64,000 nucleotides of DNA. Source: Anaerolineaceae bacterium oral taxon 439 (GTDB taxonomy: Bacteria; Chloroflexota; Anaerolineae; Anaerolineales; Anaerolineaceae). Below the pieces are notes generated by a model. It did not search any database. It saw nothing but the letters and a program-made list of their open reading frames with translations, and was not told the DNA's origin. Shown piece by piece: positions 24,322 through 31,528 of this stretch. Within the stretch, counting starts at the first letter, position 1. The number at the start of each line of letters is the position of its first letter. The stretch lies in assembly GCA_001717545.1 (NCBI GenBank), contig CP017039.1:1-64000 (forward strand). Reading direction: 5' to 3'. A program made the position numbers and the translations under genes.

Positions 24322-24621
24322 TTACAGGCCGATGATGGCGACGATCTGATCTTCCGTCAGCTCACGCTTGAAGAAGTGGCTGTAGAAGTAAGCAATCTTT
24401 TCGGTCAGGTCCTCGGTGGTCTCCACCACCTTCCAGGCGGCGCTTTCCCAATAAGGCTCCAGATCCCGGAGGGAGGCGGTGAGGATGTCCCAGACGGTCT
24501 TCGCGTCCAAGGGGTAGCTGCCAATCAAAAACGACAGGAAGAACAGCGCCGCCAGCAACGCCAGAAGCCCCAGAACGGCAAGGCCGAAAACGCGTTGTTT
24601 ATTGGAAATAAAGTGTGGCAT
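24322..24621 (-). pseudogene. ABC-transporter remnant: FecCD-type permease N-terminus joined to an unrelated C-terminal tail
   Basis: The 99-residue frame begins like a FecCD-family permease: a basic start, one hydrophobic helix FGLAVLGLLALLAALFFLSF, then GSYPLDAKTVWDIL. FecCD proteins run to about 330 residues with ten helices, so nearly all is missing. From about residue 50 the sequence becomes soluble and helical (WESAAWKVVETTEDLTEKI, RELTEDQIVAIIGL) and resembles the C-terminal end of a periplasmic metal-binding protein. The simplest explanation is an internal deletion that fused the first gene of a metal-uptake operon in frame to the end of a later one. It keeps a good GGAGGA ribosome site and may still be translated. 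The tail assignment is inference. Confidence 0.6.
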
Positions 24622-24775
24622 GGGGCGTTCTCCTCCAAAAGAAAATACGCTTTCCCTTGATTATAGCAGATGGAAGCTCAGAAGCGGCTGTCCCAATATC
24701 AGGGTTTGATTCATGAATTTCAGAATACTGAAATATCTCCTCGGTTTTTTCTGAAAGCTATTTCCGTTTAACTCA

Positions 24776-24805
24776 TTGATTAATTCAGGTGAGGAGGCTT
24801 ATAAT
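24776..24805 (+). promoter_or_regulatory. Promoter of the sugar ABC-transporter operon
   Basis: The -35 box TTGATT (24776-24781) and a perfect -10 TATAAT (24800-24805) are separated by 18 bases. This leaves a leader of about 66 bases before the ATG at 24878, with ribosome site AAAGGAGG at 24863-24870. Confidence 0.8.
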
Positions 24806-24877
24806 CATACATGCAATCCATTTCTTGCAGCGTGGATCCGACAATCAAAAGGAATTCGTATCAAAGGAGGAACTTGT

Positions 24878-26212
24878 ATGATTTCCGGGAATAAAAGGAA
24901 GATGTTGATAATTCTTATCGCCGCCGTATTGGGCATGTCGTTAATGACCGGCTGCGGATCGAAGCCGACGGAGACGCCGGAAACGGGGGCGCCTGAGACC
25001 GGGGCGGACGCGCCGGTGACGCTGCGGTTTGCCTGGTGGGGGAATCAGGTCCGCAACGACCTGACGCAAAAGGCAAACGAGCGATATCACGAGTTGAACG
25101 GGAACGTCACCGTTCAGGGTTCGTTTTATCAGTGGAGCGATTACTGGAGCAAGATGGCGACGCAATCCGCCGGGAAGCAGATGCCGGATATTATTCAGAT
25201 GGATCTCTCGTATATCGATCAGTATGTATCGAATAACCAGCTTCTCGATCTGACTCCGTATATTGAAAGCGGCGCGCTCGATACTTCGAAAATTCCGGAG
25301 AATATTCTCGTAATGGGAAAGGTTGGCGAAGGAAATTATGGGATCGCCGCAGGAGTGAACGTCATGTGCCTGTTTTACGATAAGGCGATTACGGATTCCG
25401 TCGGCGTCACGATCGAAGACAATATGACTTTCGACGCGTTCGTCGAAGTCGCGAAGAAAATTACCGCCGAGACGGGCTATCGTGCGAAACTGATTTACGA
25501 CGCGAACTATATGCGCGATTGGGCGCGCGCGGAAGGGATTTCGATTCAGAAGGCTGAGATGCCGGTTGACAGCGCCGACGCTTATGTTCCGTATTTTCAG
25601 ATTCTTGTAGACGGGGTCGCTGAAGGATGGCATACCACTCCGGACGTCATGACCGGGAACGCGATTGAAATGGAACCGCTCGTTTATGGCTCAACGCCGG
25701 AAACCATGTCCTGGTGCACGCTGAACGGCGGGAGTAATCAACTGACCGCGCTGCAAAAAGCGGCGAAGGAGGGTCAGAAAATTACCGTTTCGACTATTCC
25801 GACCAGCGATCCGATCAAATCGAATTACCTGAAACCGAGCATGTTCTTTTCGATCAGCGCGGATACAAAAAATCCGGACGCGGCGGTAGCGTTCCTGAAC
25901 TACCTGATCAATTCGGTGGAAGCGAACGAAATTCTTTTAGGCGAGCGCGGCGTGCCGATCAATACTGACATCGCTGATTTTATTTACGATAAAATCACGC
26001 CGGGAGAACAGGAAGTCATCAAGTTCGTCACTGAGGTCGTTACGCCGAACAGCAGTCCGATCGATCCTCCGGATCCGAAAGGCTCTTCTGAATTAAACGC
26101 CGCCTTGCGCGATATTGTCGAGAAAGTCGGTTACGGCGAATACAGCGCTGAAGAAGCGGCGCAGGAATATTTCACACGCGGAACCGAAATTTTCGCGGAA
26201 AGCAATAAATAG
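24878..26212 (+). CDS. Extracellular carbohydrate-binding lipoprotein (solute-binding family 1)
   Basis: The product has 444 residues. The lipoprotein signal peptide ends in the lipobox LMTGC with the modified Cys at about residue 24, followed by a Thr/Glu/Pro spacer. The mature part has the family 1 opening VTLRFAWWGNQVRNDLTQKA and typical later segments (MPDIIQMDLSYIDQY, FSISADTKNPDAAVAFLNYL). It delivers an oligosaccharide or monosaccharide derivative to the two permeases downstream. The start at 24878 is preferred over an in-frame ATG 34 codons earlier because of the AAAGGAGG site and the proper signal peptide. The sugar is unknown; neighbouring oxidoreductases and an isomerase suggest a cyclitol, uronate or modified sugar. 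Confidence 0.92.
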   Translation: MISGNKRKMLIILIAAVLGMSLMTGCGSKPTETPETGAPETGADAPVTLRFAWWGNQVRNDLTQKANERYHELNGNVTVQGSFYQWSDYWSKMATQSAGKQMPDIIQMDLSYIDQYVSNNQLLDLTPYIESGALDTSKIPENILVMGKVGEGNYGIAAGVNVMCLFYDKAITDSVGVTIEDNMTFDAFVEVAKKITAETGYRAKLIYDANYMRDWARAEGISIQKAEMPVDSADAYVPYFQILVDGVAEGWHTTPDVMTGNAIEMEPLVYGSTPETMSWCTLNGGSNQLTALQKAAKEGQKITVSTIPTSDPIKSNYLKPSMFFSISADTKNPDAAVAFLNYLINSVEANEILLGERGVPINTDIADFIYDKITPGEQEVIKFVTEVVTPNSSPIDPPDPKGSSELNAALRDIVEKVGYGEYSAEEAAQEYFTRGTEIFAESNK

Positions 26213-26241
26213 GCTGCATATCCCTGGATATTCAGGATTGC

Positions 26242-26280
26242 CTGCCGCTTTTGATCCCGAATCACGAGCGGCAGATTTTT
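26242..26280 (+). terminator. Attenuator-like terminator between binding-protein and permease genes
   Basis: CTGCCGCT (26242-26249) pairs with AGCGGCAG (26267-26274), followed by ATTTTT. Placed inside the operon it should stop most transcripts after the binding-protein gene, or protect that mRNA end. Either would explain a higher dose of binding protein than permease. Confidence 0.8.
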
Positions 26281-26306
26281 AAACAACGCGGCTGAAGGAG
26301 GAGCGG

Positions 26307-27209
26307 ATGAATTCAATTCAAAGACTGAATCGATGGCTGAATCGGGAGAGCGTAGCCGGGGTCGTTTTCAGCCTGCCGTTTATTATCGGTTTTTTACTGT
26401 TTCTGGCGGTTCCGATGGGTTTGTCGCTGATCTATTCGTTCAGCGACTATGATATTTTATCGCCGGCGCGTTTCGCCGGGTTCAGCAACTATATCAGGAT
26501 TTTTACTCATGATCAAACGTTTATCAGCTCGGTCAAAGCAACGTTTTATTTCGCGCTCGTATCGGTTCCGCTGCGGCTGGTTTTTGCCCTGATCGTGGCG
26601 CTGATTCTGGTCAGGCCGACGAAGGCGGTCGGGTTTTATCGCGCCGCTTATTACCTGCCTTCGATTATCGGCGGCTCGGTCGCGATTTCGGTGTTGTGGC
26701 GGCGAATGTTTGCTGTTGACGGCGTCGTTAACAGTCTTTTGGGCCTGATTGGAATTCCGTCGAATCTGCCTTGGCTCTCGAATACGCGGACGGCGATCTG
26801 GACGCTGATTATCTTAGCCGTCTGGCAGTTCGGGTCGTCGATGCTGATTTTTCTCGCTTCGTTGAAACAGATTCCGGCTTCTTTGTACGAAGCGGCGGAA
26901 ATCGACGGCGCGTCCGGATGGCGGACATTTTTTAATGTCACGCTGCCGCTGCTGACGCCGACGATTTTCTTTAATCTGGTGATGCAGACGATTAACGGTT
27001 TCCTCGCGTTTACGCAGAGTTTAATCATTACCGACGGTCGTCCGTTGAATACGACGCTGTTCTATGCGGTGTACATGTACCGACAGGCGTTCCAATACGG
27101 CAACGCCGGATATGCGGCGGCTCTCGCATGGGTCATGCTGGCGTTTATCGGCCTGCTGACGTTTATTTTATTCCAGACAAAAAAATACTGGGTTTATCAG
27201 CAGGATTGA
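26307..27209 (+). CDS. Sugar ABC transporter permease, MalF/UgpA type
   Basis: The product has 300 residues with six membrane helices. The cytosolic EAA loop YEAAEIDGASGWRTFFNVTL, which contacts the ATPase, lies at about residue 195. The N-terminal segment FIIGFLLFLAVPMGLSLIYSF is typical of the short MalF-like carbohydrate-uptake-1 permeases. It pairs with the next gene to form the membrane channel. No ATPase gene is present in this operon, so a shared MsmK/UgpC-type ATPase encoded elsewhere is expected. The ATG has ribosome site AAGGAGGAG. Confidence 0.93.
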   Translation: MNSIQRLNRWLNRESVAGVVFSLPFIIGFLLFLAVPMGLSLIYSFSDYDILSPARFAGFSNYIRIFTHDQTFISSVKATFYFALVSVPLRLVFALIVALILVRPTKAVGFYRAAYYLPSIIGGSVAISVLWRRMFAVDGVVNSLLGLIGIPSNLPWLSNTRTAIWTLIILAVWQFGSSMLIFLASLKQIPASLYEAAEIDGASGWRTFFNVTLPLLTPTIFFNLVMQTINGFLAFTQSLIITDGRPLNTTLFYAVYMYRQAFQYGNAGYAAALAWVMLAFIGLLTFILFQTKKYWVYQQD

Positions 27210-27222
27210 TGGAAAGAGACTG

Positions 27223-28074
27223 GTGAAAATGAAAGGTAAAAAAATAACGAAAGCCGTCGTTTATCATGTACTTGTCTGCGGCCTTGGGTTGGTGATGCTT
27301 TATCCGTTGATCTGGATGTTCATGAGTTCGTTTAAAGAGACGACTTCTATTTTTCGGACAGCCGGGTCCCTGATCCCTGAGCAGTTTACGATCGCCAATT
27401 ATACGAACGGCTGGCGGGGGATGGGGGGCGTTTCATTCGCTTCCTTTTTTGGAAATTCGCTTCTGATTTCGTTGACAGCGACACTGGGGACGCTGGCGTC
27501 GTCTGCGCTGGTCGCTTTTGGATTATCGCGCTGTAGATTCCGTGGGAAAGGGATCCTCCATGTCGCGATGCTGGCGTCGATGATGCTTCCTGGTCAGATC
27601 CTCATGGTTCCGCAGTATCTCTGGTATCAGAAGCTGGGCTGGGTCGGATCGTACGCGCCGTTAATCGTACCGTACTGTTTTGCGGTTCAGGGATTTTTCG
27701 TCTTCCTTTTCATGAATTTCATGGAGGGAATTCCGCGTGAGCTGGACGAAGCCGCGAAGATTGACGGCTGTTCCTACTATGGGATTTTCTTCCGGATCGT
27801 CCTGCCGCTGGTTTCGCCGGCGCTGATTACCGGCGCGATCTTTTCGTTCATGTGGCGTTGGGATGATTTCATGTCAGCGCTGCTGTATATTAACGACGTC
27901 GCGAAATACCCCGTGTCGCTGGCGCTGAAGCTCTTCTCCGATCCCGGCTCGTCTTCGGATTTTGGTTCGATGTTCGCGATGTCGGTTCTTTCTCTGGTTC
28001 CGATTGTCATTGTTTTTATTTTGTTCCAGAAATACCTCGTCGAAGGCATCGCTTCAACCGGTATCAAGGGCTAA
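27223..28074 (+). CDS. Sugar ABC transporter permease, MalG/AraQ type
   Basis: The product has 283 residues with six membrane helices. The EAA loop DEAAKIDGCSYYGIFFRIVL is at about residue 185, and the LYPLIWMFMSSFKET opening is typical of the MalG/UgpE family. It is the second half of the channel encoded with the previous gene. The frame can start at GTG (27223) or at ATG (27229). The weak ribosome site GGAAAGAGA ends near 27219, so spacing slightly favours the ATG, and two residues are uncertain. Confidence 0.93.
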   Translation: MKMKGKKITKAVVYHVLVCGLGLVMLYPLIWMFMSSFKETTSIFRTAGSLIPEQFTIANYTNGWRGMGGVSFASFFGNSLLISLTATLGTLASSALVAFGLSRCRFRGKGILHVAMLASMMLPGQILMVPQYLWYQKLGWVGSYAPLIVPYCFAVQGFFVFLFMNFMEGIPRELDEAAKIDGCSYYGIFFRIVLPLVSPALITGAIFSFMWRWDDFMSALLYINDVAKYPVSLALKLFSDPGSSSDFGSMFAMSVLSLVPIVIVFILFQKYLVEGIASTGIKG

Positions 28075-28096
28075 TCAGCAGGCAAAGGAGCAGCTT

Positions 28097-29113
28097 ACGA
28101 ACGTCAGCATTATCGGCTGTGGCAATATCGCGAAAGTTCATTCGTCCGTCCTGACGGGAATCGACGGCGTCCGGGTCACTGGGTTCGTTGACCCGATCCG
28201 TACGCGGGCTGAGGCACTCGCGGCGGAATACGGATCGCCTGAAAGCGGCGTTTATGCGTCGTTGGAAGAGCTCTTCAGCGATCGGGCAATCGACGCGGTG
28301 CATCTTTGTACGCCTCATAACCTTCACCCCGAGCAGGCGATCGCCGCTCTCGATCACGGCTGCCATGTTTTCATGGAAAAGCCGCCGGCGATTGACCTCG
28401 ACGAGTTTGAGCGGCTGCGCAATCGCGCGGCGCAATCCGATCGGCGCGTCGCCGTCTGTTTCCAGAATCGTTATAATGACGGGTTCCGCCGTGCGCTCGA
28501 CCTCGTCCAGCGCGGCGATCTCGGTTCGATTGTTGGCAGCCGGGGAATCGTAACTTGGAACCGGGAACGCAGGTACTACGCCGGGTCGGACTGGAAAGGA
28601 ACCTGGGCGAGAGAGGGCGGCGGCGTCCTGATCAATCAGGCAATCCACACGCTCGACCTGATGACGCAGCTCATGGGGAAACCGATCGAAGCGGAGGCGT
28701 CATTCATGAATCACAGGCTTAAGTCCGTCATCGAGGTCGAAGACACGATCGAAGCCTGCGTCCGTTTCGAAAAAGGAGACGCGGTTTTTTACGCGACGAA
28801 CGCCTATCGCGACGACAGTCCCCCGTTTATCGAGGTCGTTTGCACGAAAGGCAAGCTACGCCTCGAAGGGAACCAGCTTGAAACGTTCGCAGGAGACGGG
28901 CGATCAACGGTCTATGATCCACCGTCAGAAGCGATCGGAGGAAAAGCCTACTGGGGGGACAGTCATCCTCGCTGTATCCGCGATTTTTACGACGGAATCC
29001 GAAACGGATCCTCGAATCGGGTCAGCCTGGACAGCGTCGCGGATTCTTTTCGGTTGGCGCTCGGTCTTTATCAATCCGCGCGGGAACATCGCGTCATCCG
29101 ATTCAGCGGATGA
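28097..29113 (+). CDS. Gfo/Idh/MocA-family oxidoreductase with apparent ACG start
   Basis: The product has about 338 residues. An N-terminal Rossmann domain (VSIIGCGNIAKVHSSVL) binds NAD(P), followed by the family's EKPPAIDLDEFE loop with the conserved lysine and the C-terminal alpha/beta domain with VLINQAIHTLDLM. Such enzymes oxidise or epimerise sugars, inositols or uronates. No ATG, GTG or TTG lies between the preceding permease stop and the first conserved residues. Six bases after a strong AAAGGAG site (28084-28090) stands an in-frame ACG, the best candidate start. An ATG further up the frame at 27962 lies deep inside the permease gene and is rejected. The stop overlaps the next open frame by ATGA. 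Confidence 0.8.
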   Translation, partial: TNVSIIGCGNIAKVHSSVLTGIDGVRVTGFVDPIRTRAEALAAEYGSPESGVYASLEELFSDRAIDAVHLCTPHNLHPEQAIAALDHGCHVFMEKPPAIDLDEFERLRNRAAQSDRRVAVCFQNRYNDGFRRALDLVQRGDLGSIVGSRGIVTWNRERRYYAGSDWKGTWAREGGGVLINQAIHTLDLMTQLMGKPIEAEASFMNHRLKSVIEVEDTIEACVRFEKGDAVFYATNAYRDDSPPFIEVVCTKGKLRLEGNQLETFAGDGRSTVYDPPSEAIGGKAYWGDSHPRCIRDFYDGIRNGSSNRVSLDSVADSFRLALGLYQSAREHRVIRFSG

Positions 29114-29214
29114 CCGCGGTCCCGCGCCAGGAAAAAACGGAAATCGGAATCAAAATGAAATCAACCGTCCGCGCGTTTTCAGCGGAACGGAAAATCGGAG
29201 CCAAAGAAGAAATT

Positions 29215-30375
29215 ATGGAAAAAGTAAAGCTGGGTATCATCGGTATTGGGAATATGGGGTCGGTCCATCTGGGGAATATCCTGAAAGGGAAGGTCCCCGG
29301 TTTGGAGCTGGCGGCCGTCGCGGACCGAAAAGAATCGCGCAGGGCGCAGCTCCGTGAGACGCTTCCAGCGGCGATTGAAATCTTTGAGGAAGGGCGGGAT
29401 CTGATTGAGCGTGGGAGCGTCGACGCGGTCCTGATCGCAGTTCCGCATTATCAGCATCCCGAATTATCGATCGCAGCGTTCCGGAAGGGGCTTCATGTGC
29501 TTTGCGAAAAGCCGGCGGGCGTTTATACGAAGCAGGTTCGCGAAATGAACGAAGCGGCGAAAAAGTCCGACGTCGTCTTCGCCATGATGTTCAATCAGCG
29601 GACGAATTGTATCTATCGAAAGATTCATGAGATGATCGAGAACGGCGAAATCGGCGCAATCCGCCGCGTTAACTGGATCATTACCGACTGGTACCGAACG
29701 CAAATCTATTACGATTCGGGGAGCTGGCGCGCGACCTGGGACGGAGAAGGCGGCGGCGTGCTGCTGAACCAATGCCCGCATCAGCTCGACCTGCTGCAAT
29801 GGCTCTGCGGACTGCCAGTTCGGGTCCAAGGCTTCTGCCATGAAGGAAAGTGGCATGATATCGAGGTAGAAGACGATGTAACCGCGGTACTTGAATTCGC
29901 GAATGGAGCGACCGGCGTTTTCGTGACTTCGACCGGCGACGCTCCGGGGACGAACCGGCTTGAGATTACCGGAGAAAACGGGAAACTCGTCAGCGAGGAT
30001 GGGAAGCTGACCTTCTGGCGCCTGAAACAAAGTATTCCTGAGCACTGCGCGACGAGCCAAGGCGGTTTCGATAAGCCGGGGATGGAAATCGTCAAGGTTG
30101 AAACCGATGGGCAGGATGAAGAGCATATCGGGGTGATAAAAGCGTTCGCTGGGAGGATTCTGAACGGAACGCCGTTGGTCGCCGAAGGCGTCGAAGGCAT
30201 ACGCGGACTGACGCTTTCGAACGCGATCCACCTGTCAAGCTGGCTCAAGCGACCGGTTGAAATTCCGTTTGACGAGGATCTTTTCCTCGCCGAGCTGGAA
30301 AAGCGGCGCGCTTCGTCGCGCGCGAAGGAAGACCGCGATATCGTTTTCAACACGGAAGGCTCTTACGGAAAGTAG
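29215..30375 (+). CDS. Gfo/Idh/MocA-family oxidoreductase
   Basis: The product has 386 residues. The Rossmann start KLGIIGIGNMGSVHLGNI is followed by VPHYQHPELSIAAF and the CEKPAGVY loop. The substrate-domain motif LLNQCPHQLDLLQWL contains the likely catalytic histidine. It is only distantly similar to the oxidoreductase before it, so the pair may perform sequential oxidation and reduction steps (3-keto sugar chemistry is common for such pairs; inference). The frame is open back to an ATG at 29110 that overlaps the previous stop. The ATG at 29215 is preferred because the family fold begins there and an AAAGAAG ribosome site precedes it. Confidence 0.88.
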   Translation: MEKVKLGIIGIGNMGSVHLGNILKGKVPGLELAAVADRKESRRAQLRETLPAAIEIFEEGRDLIERGSVDAVLIAVPHYQHPELSIAAFRKGLHVLCEKPAGVYTKQVREMNEAAKKSDVVFAMMFNQRTNCIYRKIHEMIENGEIGAIRRVNWIITDWYRTQIYYDSGSWRATWDGEGGGVLLNQCPHQLDLLQWLCGLPVRVQGFCHEGKWHDIEVEDDVTAVLEFANGATGVFVTSTGDAPGTNRLEITGENGKLVSEDGKLTFWRLKQSIPEHCATSQGGFDKPGMEIVKVETDGQDEEHIGVIKAFAGRILNGTPLVAEGVEGIRGLTLSNAIHLSSWLKRPVEIPFDEDLFLAELEKRRASSRAKEDRDIVFNTEGSYGK

Positions 30376-30414
30376 TTCGATTTTATATCCAACTTAAGAT
30401 GAAAGGATCGAAAA

Positions 30415-31284
30415 ATGAAAAATAAAATAATAATCTCGGGTTTCGCTGACGAAATCGCTCCGCAGCTGAGCAACCAGATTAACGTGATCCGGAAGCTGGG
30501 AATTTCTCATATCGAAATGCGCGGGGTAGACGGGCTTTCTCTCGTTCTCCATCCATTTGACGACGTTTGGAAAATTAAATCGGTTCTCGACCAGAACCGG
30601 ATTCGCCTGTCGGCGGTCGGCTCGCCGATCGGAAAAATCCAGATTACCGATCCGTTCGAGCCGCATTTTGAACTCTTCAAACGGACGATCGCGATCGCGA
30701 AAATCCTGAATACGCGACTGATCCGCATGTTCAGTTTCTTCATCCCTGAAAACGAGAACGCGGAAAAGTATCAGGACGAGGTCTTTAAGCGCATGGATGC
30801 GTTCGTGAATTACGCCGCGGATCAGGACGTTATCCTTCTTCATGAGAATGAAAAAGATATTTACGGCGATATTGCGCCGCGCTGCCGCGCGTTAATGGAC
30901 CGGTTTTACGGTGAGAATTTCAAAGCGGTCTTTGATTTCGCGAATTTCGTCCAGGTGGGTCAGGATACGCTGGAAGCGTACGAGCTGCTGAAGCCGTTCG
31001 TTTATTATATTCATGTTAAAGATGCGCTCAAGTCGGACCGTCAGGTTGTTCCGGCAGGTTACGGAGACGGAAACGTTGAAACAATCCTGCGCGCGCTTTT
31101 CGACAGTGGTTTTAACGGTTTCCTTTCGCTCGAACCGCATCTGGCAAACTTCACCGGTTTCAGTCTTCTGGAGCAAGGGGACGGCCATCGGAAAGAGCCG
31201 ATGAGCGGCGAGGAGGCGTTTACGACTGCGTATTTTGCGCTGAAGAAGATCCTGGACCAGCTTGGGGTCACTGTCCCGGCATGA
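30415..31284 (+). CDS. Sugar phosphate isomerase/epimerase-like TIM-barrel protein
   Basis: The product has 289 residues with the xylose-isomerase-like TIM-barrel pattern. Candidate metal ligands are the glutamate in SHIEMRG, H and E in LLHENEKDI, D in AVFDFANF, H in YIHVKDAL, and E in FLSLEPHL. Relatives include IolE/IolI (inosose) and 3-keto-sugar enzymes. In this operon it probably isomerises or cleaves the product of the two oxidoreductases. The ribosome site is GAAAGGA, and a strong terminator follows, ending the operon. Confidence 0.85.
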   Translation: MKNKIIISGFADEIAPQLSNQINVIRKLGISHIEMRGVDGLSLVLHPFDDVWKIKSVLDQNRIRLSAVGSPIGKIQITDPFEPHFELFKRTIAIAKILNTRLIRMFSFFIPENENAEKYQDEVFKRMDAFVNYAADQDVILLHENEKDIYGDIAPRCRALMDRFYGENFKAVFDFANFVQVGQDTLEAYELLKPFVYYIHVKDALKSDRQVVPAGYGDGNVETILRALFDSGFNGFLSLEPHLANFTGFSLLEQGDGHRKEPMSGEEAFTTAYFALKKILDQLGVTVPA

Positions 31285-31345
31285 TCGCTGAAAACGGGTC
31301 GCGGAAAATTTCAGGGTTCGAATCGAACGAATAGCTTTTTCGTAC

Positions 31346-31386
31346 GTCAGGAGAGCGGATCGAAACCGCTCTCCTGACTCTTTTTA
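31346..31386 (+). terminator. Strong terminator ending the sugar-catabolic operon
   Basis: GTCAGGAGAGCGG and CCGCTCTCCTGAC form a perfect 13-bp stem (31346-31358 with 31366-31378) with a 7-base loop and a T tail. The 140 bases after it up to 31528 contain AT-rich sequence but no promoter I can defend. Confidence 0.95.
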
Positions 31387-31528
31387 ACCTGGCTGTCATA
31401 AGCTATGATCTCGTTCGCTTTTATCCACTAAAATTAAATTCATACTAAATCCCATGATTCAGCGCGTTTCGCGGCAGGCGGCGCGTTAATTAGTCGGTTC
31501 TCGGTCTTAACTCAAAAAGGGGGCAACA

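Noticed and set aside
22228-24621. Insertion sequence or integrative element as carrier of the broken cluster
   Set aside because: No transposase, integrase, terminal inverted repeats or target duplication could be seen at its borders.
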